DNA from: Neoechinorhynchus agilis
Lineage: Eukaryota; Acanthocephala
Assembly: GCA_051530055.1 (NCBI GenBank)
Contig: CM121341.1
Coordinates: forward strand, 9,424,001-9,488,000
Reading direction: 5' to 3'
DNA: 64,000 nucleotides
Positions 33,789 to 45,728 of the stretch are shown piece by piece; the stretch's first letter is position 1, and each line of letters starts with the position of its first letter. A model generated the notes under the pieces. The model was not told where the DNA came from and searched no databases. It worked only from the letters and a program-made list of their open reading frames with translations. The position numbers were made by a program, and so were the translations under genes.

Positions 33789-33812
33789 TGAACACGTGAC
33801 GTCACGTGTTCA
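33789..33812. promoter_or_regulatory. 24-bp perfect palindrome with E-boxes and CRE, copy B
   Basis: The half-site TGAACACGTGAC is followed by its exact complement. It holds two CACGTG E-boxes overlapping a central TGACGTCA (CREB/ATF site). Known binders of these cores are bHLH and bZIP dimers. It lies ~225 bp upstream of the TBP-like ATG and is retained in unit C. Whether it works is inferred. Confidence 0.55.
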
Positions 33813-34037
33813 ATCTCCCTCACCCCCGGATTCATACTTTCCCAAATATTTAATAGCAAAGAAACAAACAAATTGCTCGGCCTTATGTATTTAGAACTTC
33901 GAAGTTGAATAGAAGGTGCTTCAGCCCAATAGTTCTCCTAAACTTGAAAAAATTGACCCACATAGCCTCCTTGTATCGAATTTGCTTTAAATTTATAAAC
34001 AGAAGTAGATTTCAACTTACTTTTACTTTAGACAAAA

Positions 34038-35598
34038 ATGACATCGTCTCTCACTACCGCCTACAACTGCAGTGCAAAATTCAAAATGAACGAAGTGAGT
34101 CTTGTCGAACTCAAGAGGAAAATGCCGCATACGGAATTGCAAAAAGGACCAACAATCTTATACACTGTACCAAATGATCGTGAAGATTTGATGTTTCCTG
34201 GTGCAACGGCTCGCATTTTTAGAAGTGGGAAAGTCGTCGTAAATGTACAAAGCGAAGTACAAGACGGAGCAAAGTTATTTTCTAATCATGTTGCTGAACT
34301 CATTGGTAACATTTGCCTCAGAGCCGGACAAATGAGCGATTATTCGATTACAAATATCGGATTGAATATAACTTTAAAATATTGCGTTGACCTTGACTTG
34401 TTATTTAACAATTGGGAAGCAATGAAGTTGCCAGATTTGAGGAAAACTGTAAAGCGGGTATATTATTACCCAGAGTTCTCCAAAGTCGGAGAAATTTGGT
34501 TTAGGGAATCAAGCGTAAAAATTACTGCTCATGGCAATGAAATGCTCCAACTTTCGGGTACAAGCGCCGAGGAGATGATGGAGAAATTTAGAATAGTTGA
34601 ACCCCTGCTAGAACATTTCGAAGAAAACAAACAAACGCGCGAGATCTTCCAGTAAACCCAGAAAACGTACGGCTGATGTTGAACTTTCGGATAAATCAGT
34701 AGTAGCTGAACCAAAGAGGAGGTTAACGGAACACGAAACGACCGCAAAAGACGAGCAACATCAGAATGAAACTGAAGTGAAACGTTCACGTCCTGATCGT
34801 AACGATCCCGATAGGTCAGTTCAGCGAGTTTCATCGTATGGCGTTTCCACTGGATCAACTCAATGGCCATTGGTTCAAATGGGACAATCCTTCTCCCAAC
34901 AGCAGCAAATAAATCGCGGCCACCAACGATCGATTCAACAACGACAGCAAAATGCCAATACGAGTGTTCAATCTAACTACATGGCGTCTATACCATCGTA
35001 CGGTGAAAGTTTTGTTCAACCAATGAGCAGTCAACAGGAAGTTCCGTTAGATCTGTCGATGCCGCGAGGACGCTATCCAATACAGCAGGACAACCGAGGA
35101 AATGCCTACTCGCAGCATTCTTACCAATTGCAAAGGTATCCGCAAACGTGGACCCCTTACGATTTGATTGCGGTTCAACCTCAGGCGCAACCCATGAGCA
35201 ATGCCTATAACAATTTCCAAGGAACTTCATTATCGACCTCTAATGAGTACGTCTATCGACCAGGATATTTCCGAATGATAAATCAATCGTTGCCAAATAG
35301 TATGGAAGTTTATCCTGGAGGATATTACGCCGAAAGGCCCTATATTAATGAACGTTTCCCACAGCGACTATATCATCGAGCAAGCCAATCCAATCCATCG
35401 AGAATGGTACATAACCTTCAAAACTATTACGATGGAGCACGATGGAGTTCGCAACAACCGAATAATTTTCAAGGAATTCCTCAGTTTCCTACACGAATGG
35501 AAATGCCGCAAGGAACAAATTATCGAATGGCTTACAATCCTAATGCGCTGGTCCCACGCAGCCATCAACGACGTACTAGAAACCGATCACGTCGTTAA
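34038..35598 (+). pseudogene. TBP-like gene, copy B, one-base frameshift
   Basis: Promoter, start codon and nearly all of the coding sequence match copy C. A single extra base near 34,614 (GAACATTTCG against GAAATTTCG) shifts the frame just after the TBP-like domain, so the first product is 205 residues and stops at 34,655. The Q/N/Y-rich tail with PLDLS stays open separately (34,777-35,598). It may be a fresh pseudogene, a source of a short TBP-like protein without tail, or an assembly error. Other differences from copy C are a few substitutions. Confidence 0.85.
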
Positions 35599-36215
35599 TA
35601 GGAATCGTTTATATGCTGCAAATTAATTCGATTTGTTTGACGCCACTAATCGAATATTTTCAACTAAGTGCATTTAGCAAAGGACATTTCCGATTTTTGA
35701 AAGACGAACGTCCTGTGGAAATTAAGGAGATTACGACTGTTTTGGTTGTCGTGGAAGATAAATTATGGGAGGAATCGATATAAGTTTTCGATCGGCAATG
35801 GTTGGATCAGAGACAATTGGATGAGCTGATTTATGGTATAATGATGTAGGGACTCGGTGATAACTTTATATTTGTTTCGGAAGGAAAATCGCGTTTAATG
35901 TGGAAAAACTATGTGGTTGTCTTTTATAGCTTTTCGGGCGCCTATGGAATTGCACATAGTCAAAGAAGTTAGGGATTCGGTTACTATTCGAGTTTTTAAG
36001 ATGTGAAATATGTTTTAGGCTATTCTTTAAAAGCGATTGGTTAGAGGGACGGCGGTAGCATGCGATGATGGTACTGATGCTTTATTCGGATTGTTGAGGT
36101 TATTGGTTACGATAGCTTTTTTTTTTCGTAAATTCGACGCTAATATTTCCAGAAACGAGTTCATTGTCCAAATCTAAAGATTTATGTAGCGATTACGGGG
36201 TTAAAAAGGTAAAAT

Positions 36216-36395
36216 TTATGGCGCGGGGTGTTTCAAATGATAATAAAACTTAAACACACCTTTATTATCCAGTCTATAATCACTTAAAGTCTCTACTTGT
36301 GCCTTTAAAATGCTAAAATCGTTATTAGAACATTGCGTTTCTTCAAAAGTTGCGAAATAAATATATCCTGAAATGCTAACAACTAGAAAAACTTT
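36216..36395 (-). CDS. Candidate shared 3' exon (copy B)
   Basis: The same minus-strand segment as in copy A (hydrophobic FLVVSISGYIYFATF start, QVETLSDYRLDNKG end). It follows the tail-anchored gene by ~215 bp on the same strand, so it may be a later exon of that gene or a separate partial gene. No start codon of its own. Confidence 0.35.
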   Translation of the reverse strand, partial: KVFLVVSISGYIYFATFEETQCSNNDFSILKAQVETLSDYRLDNKGVFKFYYHLKHPAP

Positions 36396-36610
36396 CTGAC
36401 CAATCGGTGAACAGATTTACGTTCATTTAATTGAGATCATTTCATTAAATAAATTTAAGAGCACGTCTCCAAGTTCAGCTTTATCTCAATTTCTAAAGTG
36501 TAACGTTAAGCGCAAAAACGTCGGGAAACTTTGTCATTAATTTCGAACAAAGACGAAACACGCAAACGATTGAAAGTAACGCGGAAACCAATTTAGAAAC
36601 TACTTTATTC

Positions 36611-37162
36611 TCAGTAACATTTGAAAAATGTGCTCCCAACAACAATTGCACAAAGCAGCATAATAAATATCGCCGTCCACATTATGTATAAAATGCAACG
36701 GTCACCATCTGAACCATCTTCTTGTGTTGTTGAAGTCTTAGATTTTCTAATTTTTCCAGAATTTTGGTTTTTCAAATTTTTAACTTTGGATATAGCCGTA
36801 TATTTATTTTCGATGTTTGATGTTGGATTGACTTCTTCTTTTTGCTTCAAACCCCCAATAACCATAATTTTATTGTTGTCCTGATTGACGACTTCATCAA
36901 CAATTTTTTTCCAGCCTTCGCGATAGTCTTGCCACGTTTTCTTGTTTTCATGATGGAAGGATAGGTTCAAATCACTATCTTTACTGTTGTTGCTGACATC
37001 AACTTTCTCTTCTAACTCCGTAGCCCCACAAAAGCATTTTACTAATGCTCGCAATATTCCGCGAAATCCTTTTAATTTTTTGGTCTCCTTTGTGTTCCCA
37101 CCATTGCTAATTTCACTTAGTTTTGTATCACGGCTCTGCTTAAAACAAAAGCATTTTCTCAT
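36611..37162 (-). CDS. Small basic tail-anchored protein (183 aa), unknown family
   Basis: The frame opens at the ATG at 37,162 and closes at 36,611. The N-terminus has clustered cysteines (MRKCFCFKQ, VKCFCGA), possible acylation or metal sites. The middle is charged, with Lys, Asp, Asn and Ser (KKTWQDYREGWKKIVDEVV). The last ~28 residues (MWTAIFIMLLCAIVVGS) form one membrane span, so it fits a tail-anchored protein with a cytosolic body. It converges on the TBP-like gene, with the 3' ends facing each other across ~1 kb. Copy A has lost the anchor, and copy C ends before this gene. I do not recognise the family. Confidence 0.5.
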   Translation of the reverse strand: MRKCFCFKQSRDTKLSEISNGGNTKETKKLKGFRGILRALVKCFCGATELEEKVDVSNNSKDSDLNLSFHHENKKTWQDYREGWKKIVDEVVNQDNNKIMVIGGLKQKEEVNPTSNIENKYTAISKVKNLKNQNSGKIRKSKTSTTQEDGSDGDRCILYIMWTAIFIMLLCAIVVGSTFFKCY

Positions 37163-37228
37163 CACTAAACGAAAAGATGTTTAGAAAAAATATAAAATTT
37201 TATACTTACTTTTCATTTTACTAGTATT

Positions 37229-37609
37229 AAAGCCGCAATATTACAAAAGTGAAACGTTTAAGGATGAAAAGTTGCCATAGTGATGCAAAAATTTTTTCTT
37301 GAATTCTGATTGGACAGATTTTAATCTTATCAATCTGTCGCATTGGGAAGAAGAGAACTTGATTGTTTCAAGCTTAAACTTAACGCGATCATCGAAGGCC
37401 TAGGATAGTTCAATATTTTTTCGATCTTTTAAGTTTGAAACTCGATACTAAAATTCATTCGAACTTATTTTGTTTACGGTCGTCAGGTTACGTTTGCTGA
37501 TCTTTAGAAATGGAATATATTATTTCCGTTTACTCGATAACTCCTTCGTAAATCTAAGTGCCCAGCTACCGAGCGCACCAACAGTCTCCACTCCACACTT
37601 TTTTATTTG
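37229..37609. other. Flank of unit B, nothing recognised
   Basis: About 380 bp of AT-rich DNA between the end of the duplicated unit and a LINE 3' end. No gene or repeat seen. Confidence 0.35.
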
Positions 37610-39140
37610 TAAAACATAATAAAGTTCTAAACGTGCAATCACCACCGTCCGCAAAATTGCAGCTTCTCTCTTTCCTCGGCTGTCGCTATCACGCTAGCGG
37701 CATTGCCTCGTTGTACTGTCAGCGAGATATTTTGTCGCAGGAATACACTTGCGCGTGCGTCGCCGGTCGTTACTCTCAATTTCTTCGAGAGATCCTGGAG
37801 GGAGTGGTGAGCTGCCAAGCGCTCCATACGACTCTACTCCGATGGGGACAAAATAGTGGGCCCTTGCTAATTCTCCATATTTTCGTCCCCTCCTCTAGCG
37901 TCCCAGAGAAGGCATTTGCCCTCCCGCCACGGAAAGACCGAAATTCCGTCAGGTCGACGACCGTCTAGTCAACAAAGATGATCGGGTTCAAAGATGTTGG
38001 GGAAGTTCCCATACATTAGCTCCTTGACTTTGGCGGCGTCTTCGATGTTAAATACTAGGGGCTCACACTTTCCAGCATTAAGATCAACGCCCAATCTCGC
38101 AGTCTCCCTAACCAGCGTCTCCAAATCGTTCAGTACAACGGAGGGATCACCTCCGAGCGCAGCGTCATCCGAGTACCAAGCGTTGAAGCTGGAATGGAGA
38201 GAATGCGCTATTGGATTTACTGTTAGGGAGAATGCGATTGGGCCGAGGGGATCTCCTTGCTGCACTCCTCTTTCGGACCAAATGAGATGGTCTTCGAAAA
38301 GCAAAGGAGTCGCCACCAGTAGGCATTGAGAAAATACTGGAAGGCTTCTGGTGTTTGATCCCTAATTGCGCGGAACATGCTTTCTTTATTGAGAGAGTTA
38401 AAGGCATTCTGAAAATCATACTGAAGAATCACGCACGGCTCTGAGCTTCTCGTAGCAAAGTTTCGGAACGAGTGGACAATAGCTTCCGCCCCGCAGGATG
38501 TGCAGCTGGACTGGGCGAAGTTACTGCCCGTTTTTCTCTGTGATACGTTTACAGAGAATTTTTTTCCTGCAAGTCGACGTATCGTCGAAAATACGGCGAT
38601 GGGACGAATCCCACCTTCTTTTTTAGCCGAAAACATTGACCAGGTCCAGTTCGTCCAGCTCTTCCCGCACGCTGTTCAGCATTCGCTTGACTAATCGGAA
38701 ACACTTGGAGGGCAGGATGTGCTATTTGGTACACTGAAAAAATCCGAAAAATAGGTCTTTTGCAGAGCGCACTTTCTAGTGGGCTGTTTCACAAGTTGTA
38801 AAGGACATCATGTCTTTTAGGTGCTGAGGCCCTAGCCCATCGAACCCATGGCCCGATCCATTTGCAAAAGGTGGGATGGCATTTTTTAATTCTGAAATTT
38901 GAGCGGGTGTCCTGTCTTGTATGGGAGAAGGTGGAATTTCTAAACTGCCACTACTGCATGGGTGTTTTGATCGAAGTATTTGTAGTGTCGTGTTGTCTCC
39001 TTGTGCAAAACTGTTGCAGGATGACAATAACCCGAACATTTCCGTTCGCAAGCTTCGAAGAGACACGTTCAGTCAGGGATCGCTTGGACAGAACGCTTCG
39101 TATTTAGGAATTGCCGTCCGTACCCTTGGCTAGGGTTTCG
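37610..39140 (-). mobile_element. REL-LINE, degenerate copy with internal deletions
   Basis: From right to left: SGHGFDGLGPQHLKDMMSF (N-terminal region), [15 protein letters not shown] and ILQYDFQNAFNSLN (RT palm), GVQQGDPLGP and WYSDDAALGG (RT catalytic). It then jumps to the LSKKLRVTTGDAR...QRGNAAS end. Several frame changes and deletions. The 3' UTR contains CTTTATTATG. Confidence 0.8.
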
Positions 39141-39179
39141 CTAGGCTGCAGACAGCGACAGTAGGAAACTCAATAATCC

Positions 39180-40860
39180 ATTCATGAACGTCGCTATTTA
39201 GATGACGATCCATTTAGCTGGGCATGCATTTATTACCCAGTTATCAAACACTTTACAATGTTGTTATTAAAAGATCAGTCTTTTAGAGTTGAGTCTTTTC
39301 TATTTTTAATTCGTTGTACACCATTTCGAAGTGCCCTTTATTGTTTGGGTTTTTAATCGTTTGCTGTTGCCCCCTTTTTTTGAGAATTCTTCATTGTTGC
39401 TATTCCTGCAGGAGCTACGATCCATGTAGTTTCCCCGATTTATGAGTTGTTGCCTCTGGCACCACCGTCGGCCCGAAAAAACATGGAATACCATCAAGGA
39501 CTGCTCGGCTGCGGTATTTGCAACATTCCGCGCAGTTCGCTGTCGAATGGAGAGGAGCCTCAGGCGGGGGAGTAAAGAGTTGCTAAATGTTCCCCGGAAT
39601 ATCACTGCTAGACTGATAGTCGAGAATTTATTCTCCGGCACGTTTAGTTCTCTTGTAACTACTGGTACAATGGGCGCAGATCCTTCAAAGAAGAATCTCA
39701 ACATTTTGGTTTTCAACTCTGAGGATGCCTGAAAGATGAATTGATTAAATCATTGAGTTTAAGGACGGAGCGTAGTCTTTACTAAGCGGTGTTTTCTCAT
39801 TTCTACTTCGATTTGTAAATGAGCAATCGAGTTCGTCGAGAAATTCTAAATGCTTTCATCAGTGCGATGAATGATTTTGAAGTCCAGAAAACCGGAAAAG
39901 GTTGAAAAATAAAATTTAAAAATTGTTTTGGACAATCATAAAAGAATCTCTCCGGATCCTCACGTGCCTCCAGGAGGCGGGACTCATCCGTGAGTTTCCT
40001 TCCTTCAACGAAGTATTTCGTCCCCTTTGGTTGTGCGTCATCGGTGGTAACGGATTCGAATCCGTTGACCCTTAACTGTGATCAAGAGCATTAGTCGACT
40101 ACTGCTGATAGCGTAGGAAATCGCTGGTTTAATCGTAGAGTTTTCTACGGCAGTAAAAGTCTCAAAGTAACGCTAAGGGCCTGGATGGTAGATTGTTACG
40201 TTCTGGGATGCGGAATCAGGAACCATTTCGTCAAGTGGGAAACTTATAGCACTCTAGAGCATAACAATGGAAGCAATGTAAAGGAACGGATGCAAAGGGA
40301 TACTTTGTACAATTGCGAAACTCTTTTTAAGACGATTTGTGCTGCCCCACCCATTGTGAGCGTTCGTAGAAATTTTAGTGACTATTCACTAAGTTAATTT
40401 CAACCAGAGCAATGAATTTACCTCCACGTTCAATGTGGACGCCGCCATTGCTTGAGTCATCAAATAGAATGCTTGGATTATTATGATAAAATCTTTTTAA
40501 AAAAGTTCAGGCAGTCTCGAGCATTTCTAATAGAAAATGAATACTTTTTGCCGACAGACGAAGCGCTTAACGAAATGCTCATATAGTTGCAAAACTGTTG
40601 ATTTCTCAATAGTTACTACCCGGTATTATTATTGCTATCAGATGGCTAAAGAGACGTGGGAATGCCATTTTCGGTCTTGTTGGAACTGGAGGCCCAAAAT
40701 TCGAAGGTTAGCGACGCGTTTTATCGCATTTGGTAGATATGGCTGTGTTTAGGATGACGGGTTTCCTTTAAGAGCCTGGATCATCTCAAACGATTTCGAG
40801 AAATTGATCGATAATTTCATGCCGTCGCAGAAATCTGTAATGTTTGAGATTTCAGCCCCG
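39180..40860. other. Unassigned stretch
   Basis: Short open frames (for example 39,442-39,732 plus and 40,185-40,397 plus) show no recognisable domain, repeats or splice pattern. A T-loop-like ATTCGAATCC near 40,055 is not part of a foldable tRNA. Confidence 0.3.
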
Positions 40861-40869
40861 TTTGTCCTA

Positions 40870-42530
40870 GACGGGAACTGCTGGATATTTTATACGAGGA
40901 GGTGGGCTAGAAGAGGAGACGAGGACGCAGGAGTGATCTGAGTTGGCGAATGGCGGTAGTTTAGTAGCGGTTGTGTAGGCTTGTATGTTGGAGAACACTT
41001 TTTCGAGGCGGGATTTTTGCCGTGTAGGAAATTTGATGAGTTGATGCAGGTCAGAGAGTGGCGTAAATTGAAAAAGGTTGTTAAAGTCGCCTGCAGTGAG
41101 GAAGTGGTGTGAATTGTTGCTGTTGAACAGATCCATCAGTGTTTCTATTTGGGCTTCTGCGGCCGAAGGGCGAGAATAGGGAGGACGGTAGACGCCTGCG
41201 ATCGAGAACTCTCGGAAGCTGTTTCTTAAGTGGGTGGAGAGATGAATGGCAATGAACTTAAGGTCGGGATGTTGTAGGGAACCTATGCAGGATACAAAAT
41301 GGGGCAGTAGAGTGCGAAAGGATTGAGATTCCTCCCCCTGTTTTATCTTCGCGATAAGAGTGAAACGCTGAGAACCCGGGCAGGATTGCGGAGTCCTTGT
41401 TTATAAGGGTAAGCCATGTTTCGGTTGTTATTATGATATCCGCATTGGTGCTTGCTGACATACTTATAACCTCATCGAGTTTGAGAAGGAGGCTGCGAGC
41501 ATTTGAGTAAAGTATCCTAGGAAAGTATATTTCCTTCTAGGATTGAGGCGATGATTTGCTGAGACCGACTTGGCGTCAGATACGCTTAACTCGGTGGCGC
41601 ATAAGGAGCGTTCATGGGATGGATTAGTGGGTGCGAAAATAGATGTGGAGCGTATATCGCAGGGATTGGGTGTGAGAATCGATTTGTCGGATAAATTAGG
41701 GGTTGCTGTTGCGGTGATGGTCGTTGTAGAAGATACGGAGACGCCCATTGCTGTGCCAAAGGGGTATAGTTGGTAGTGCCGACCAAGTTACGGCGGGTTC
41801 TTTGGGCACATTCGAAAAATTTACGGCGTTGGATCCATTTGGCTGAGACGAGGGATATATGGGCCGAGTTTTCTTGAGGGGTCGTGAGCGTAATTTTTGC
41901 TGTTGTTGATGAGTTCCCCCGAGAGCTTGAGGATGCTTTTTTGTGATTGTAAGGTTGAGCTTGCCCTTTGGGCGGAAATGCGATAAGGAAAGGATGATGA
42001 GTGCATAACCCCTCCTTTTCCCACGAATAAAGAGGCTGTGAGCGGAGAGAAAATTCCGGCAAGAGGGTTTGGGTCATTTGCATGATTTCTTGTTAGTGGT
42101 GTAGATTGCTCGAGGCATGATCAGTATGTGGGCATTCTGGGATTCCAGAAATGAAGACGCTGCAGTCTTGTGAATGGGCAGGGGAGTGAAGAAGTGGGGG
42201 CACTTCGAGGCGAGCGCGGTGGGCGAGTCAGGGCCGGTTCGAGGATTCTGAGTGTCCATACATTGAGAACACGTCAAGAGTGCCATCCTTTGCAATGGTC
42301 GATTGGATGAAAGATGAAGCTGATTTGATTGTTATTTTGTTTGGGGGGAGGGGCCGATTTAGCGTCCGGTACAGTAATGATAGTGTCGGATTCGGTTTGA
42401 GTTCGAAGTTGTGTGCTTACTTCAGTGATTGAGTGTTTAGGGGTTAATTTCGAGAGTATCCGTGCGCAACGGAACTCACACAGTCCGGGCTTGAACACGA
42501 AATACGTTTTGTGTTTAGTTTGTTGGATTT
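40870..42530 (-). mobile_element. CR1-like LINE, 5' half (ORF1 and endonuclease)
   Basis: On the minus strand, ORF1-like pieces (42,498 to about 41,590) are followed by the start of ORF2. There an AP-type endonuclease can be seen (ADIIITTETWL, then FLTAGDFNNLFQF and FANSDHSCVLV). It has several frame breaks. It complements the 3' halves at 30.5 and 59.1 kb, and the family agrees with Jockey/CR1-group elements having ORF1 plus EN-RT. Confidence 0.6.
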
Positions 42531-42702
42531 TCTGACCATTTTAAAAAACTGACGAAGGCGGATGACTAGTTGCCTTGAATAGATTTATTTTGCTGTTTTT
42601 AAGTTCTGAAATTTCGCAAAACGATTCTTGTCATTAAATGCCAGAATTTAAAAACGCCTAAACGAACTTGCTTATTTCAATTGAAACAGTCATTATTTCG
42701 GT

Positions 42703-42790
42703 TGTATTCTGGCGGAGAAATTGAAATGATTTTATTTTAAAATCCAGCTACTTATGTACTGTATCGACTACATTTAAACGGTGAAGTTAA
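42703..42790. mobile_element. Half of a foldback MITE
   Basis: GGTTGTATTCTGGCGGAGAA followed by ATTGAAATGATTTTATTTTA is one arm of the MITE family. The second arm is absent. Confidence 0.6.
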
Positions 42791-42816
42791 GTTAAAATAA
42801 ATAAAGATACCAAAAT

Positions 42817-44933
42817 ATTCTCAATGGCGAATTGTAACACACTCGAGCTTTATTATTGAAATCAATCTTGCGAATTTTCAAGGTCTCAGCCTCCTCCCAG
42901 AGTATCTAAAAATGGACGTGAGCCTTGACTCGAGTGCGCAGGACCGTCGATTCCCGAGGTGATATTCACCCCCTGCGCAAAAGACAAATAGAGATTCCTC
43001 GTCGGAAATCTTAGAGAATGATTGCTCTTGTTCCCTTCCATTGTGTCCTCCATATCAATGAGCAGAGCCTCGTTTATCAACCTGCTCTGTTGGTTCCTCT
43101 CGGCCATCATTGTAAACGCGTTTTCAAAATCGATTCTGTGGTCGTTGTTGATAGCGTGATTGAACAAAGCTGATGACACGTCACCTCGTCGTAGCGGATA
43201 CTCATGTTTCTCTACTCTTTTTCGCATCCCCTGTTTTGTCTGTCCAACATTGACTTGGTCGCAATCCTTACAGTTTATCGAATATACCACGCATCTCCGT
43301 AAGCTGTGATGGTCTCACTTTCAGTATCCCGCTCAGTTTGAGTCCTGACGAATAGTAGGGAACCAGATTCGTCGAACTCGGCTTTGTAAAAATGGGTGTC
43401 AGCATGTTACCCATCCTCGTTGAGATGAACTGAACTCGAATGAATTTCTTCTTTAAACCGTCTCTAACATCACTTTTCGTCGTGGTCTTCACTCGAGCCA
43501 ATGCCTTCCTTATAGAATATGTCGCGTACTCAAGGTCCTGAAGTTTTACAAAGATGCTCTCAATGTCCTTCCTCACCTTTTGATCATTGTTTACGATCTT
43601 TATGACTCGCTTGAGGATGTTTGCTACAGCATTGATTTTGTACTTGGCAGGTCCGTGGCGGGTTTACTTGGCTTATTGAATAACGACGTCGTGATCAAGG
43701 TTCCTTGTTGTTGTATCAACACATCTAAGAAGCTGATCCTTCCCTGCTCGTCCTTTGGGGTGATGCTCCACTTTATCAACGGATTTATTCCGTTCAATTG
43801 ATCCCCTAACTTCATTTTAATAGGATCCTTGTTAGTCACTGCAAACACATCGTCAACGTACCTCCACCACGCCACAATCACAGGAAACCTCAATCTCAGT
43901 TGCTTCTCATATTCGATCATATAGATGTTGGCCAACGCTGGTCCTAACGGTGATCCCATTACAAATCCGTTCGTCTGGTCGTAGAATTTTCCTTCGAATG
44001 AGAACCCAGACTTCGACGTGCAATGATCAATCAGTACTGACCAATCATCCATATCCAGCTTGGGATCCAAACATCGTGCGGCCAAGATAGTTGCTTCCTT
44101 TATCGGTACGTTCGTAAATAGTGCCGTGAATCTGCCGTCCAAAGGAAGTTGTTGCGAGGATCGAATATTCCGATTGCTTCAACGAATGGCGGGCCATCTT
44201 TAACGTATGATGCTGGAGTTTCCATGTTATCCCGAATTAGTGTGTTAATATCCTTTGCTAACTTGTGGCCAAACAAAGAGTAAGACGCCAGTGATCGGTC
44301 TGACCTTCAGAAATGGTTTGTGGACCTCTGGTAGCAGGTACATGAAGCCCGGCTCCGCATTAGAAGATCTTATTCTCGCATACCAGTTTTGGGTAATTTT
44401 CCCGGCCAATTTAAAACCGCTCAAGTAACTGTTAAATCCACGTTCTCTTATCGAAGTTGGATCCTTCTTAAATTATTGGAATTGGTTTGCTTTCGATATA
44501 TCCATACCCACCTCCATATAGTCCGTTGTGTTTAGCATGACTAATGTTTTCCCTTTGTCCGCTCGGCATGCTCTTATAGTTTTGTCCTCTTTCAATACTT
44601 TCAACGCATGCTTTTCCTCCTTTGACATATTGTCCTTATTCCAGTTATTCTCTCTCAAAGCCATTTCGTCGTAGTGAACGATATCACAGAACATCTCGTC
44701 TTCCACTCTTTAATCATTGCCTCGGTGTATGCTTCGCCTTAAGAATCTGATATCCTTGGAATCAAACGTTCTTGTTAACCATTCCCAGATACTCCTCCTC
44801 GGGAATCGACGGTCCCGCGCACCCGAGTCAGGGCTACCAACTTTAAGATGCTTGCGAAGGAGGCTGAGACCTTGAAAATTCGCAAGATTGATTTCAATAA
44901 AACTCGAGTGCGTTACAATTCGCCATTGAGAAT
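42817..44933 (-). mobile_element. Penelope-like element with inverted terminal repeats
   Basis: The minus strand encodes a Penelope-type RT (FTALFTNVPIKEA, GFVMGSPLGPALANIYMIEYE, WRYVDDVFAVTN, FLDVLI) and then a GIY-YIG nuclease (MVYSINCKDCDQVNVGQTKQ, then KRVEKHEYPLRRGD and NEALLIDM). The ends at 42,817-42,959 and 44,797-44,933 are inverted repeats of ~140 bp, both starting ATTCTCAATGGCGAATTG inward. Penelope elements are known to have terminal repeats in direct or inverted orientation. The coding region is broken in a few places. Confidence 0.85.
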
Positions 44934-45118
44934 ACACATCCACTCGAAGGAACAATTGGACAGATGGAATACCAAAATATAGTGAAAATATTATTGTTTT
45001 GCAACAAAATTATAATAATAACATAAGCTAATCGTATGAAGCAACCGTCCAATACAAATGTCTTCAAAAATCATGTTGAAGGGAGCTCGGCCCTCCGCCA
45101 GCAATGCCGCCTACCATT

Positions 45119-45530
45119 TTAAATGATGACGGGATATTCCTCTGTGCCGTTTGTTCCTCCATTTGGCGGAATCCCACATCTTTTAGACGTGTTAGGTGCA
45201 ACTCCACTTTGTTGGTCCACAAAATTATAACTGTGATTGACAGTCATATGAGTGAAGCGAGCTTTCTGTAGCTCAACTGTGTTGTAGGCCCTCCAACAGT
45301 CGGAAATAATTGTTGACCCTGGCTCAACGTTAAGCCGAATTTGGTTGAGTAGGATTTCTGCAGTTCGGTTATGGATTTCCACTAAAAATCTTGCACCGGT
45401 CTCCGTACACAACCCTCCAAACAATCACTGTTGAGGCAACATCTTTCTTGAGTTATTCTTCCTTTTGGAGAGCAAGGTCTCGTCTACTTCAACTACTTTG
45501 CCGACTCCTTCCAATTTTTCCAGTTTTTTG
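45119..45530 (-). mobile_element. Merlin-type DNA transposon remnant (ISXO2-like DDE transposase)
   Basis: The minus strand reads VVEVDETLLSKRK (first catalytic Asp), then LFGGLCTETGARFLVEI, RTAEILLNQIRL, PGSTIISDCWRAY (second Asp) and FTHMTVNHSYNFVD. This is the core of Merlin transposases, the eukaryotic relatives of IS1016/ISXO2. A W codon before LFGGL has become TGA, and the third acidic residue and the N-terminus are not visible. No terminal repeats found. Dead fragment. Confidence 0.8.
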
Positions 45531-45675
45531 TTGTTTTACAGAGCTATGTCCATAACTGCAATATTATACTTTGAGATCTTTTTCGCTGTCTGGGGTGGTG
45601 CGGTAGGGAAAGGGTATTTCCCCTTTGCTTCCCCGAATCCCTTGGAATCCGCTTCTGGTCGATATAATACCTAAG

Positions 45676-45722
45676 TACCAAAATCCGATATTTCGGCACA
45701 GTCTTGTACACGTTTTATGAAG
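45676..45722. mobile_element. MITE inner fragment
   Basis: CCGATATTTCGGCACAGTCT with the following CGTTTTATGAAGG matches the inner arm of the foldback family. Its left edge, ATACCTAAGTACCAAAAT, occurs inverted at the end of the 58.3-kb copy. Confidence 0.55.
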
Positions 45723-45728
45723 GTTGCT

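Larger units (their letters stand above)
32195..37228. repeat. Segmental duplication unit, copy B
   Basis: It contains, in order, the SLC17 tail remnant, a MITE, the TBP-like promoter and gene, and the opposite-strand tail-anchored gene. From about 32,365 to 36,295 it matches copy C (47,525-51,365) at near identity. Its 3' part matches copy A, and its first ~270 bp match copy D inverted (61,550-61,865). Confidence 0.85.

Noticed and set aside
40010-40085. Possible tRNA: ACGGATTCGAATCCGT looks like a T arm
   Set aside because: No matching anticodon arm, D arm or acceptor stem can be placed around it.
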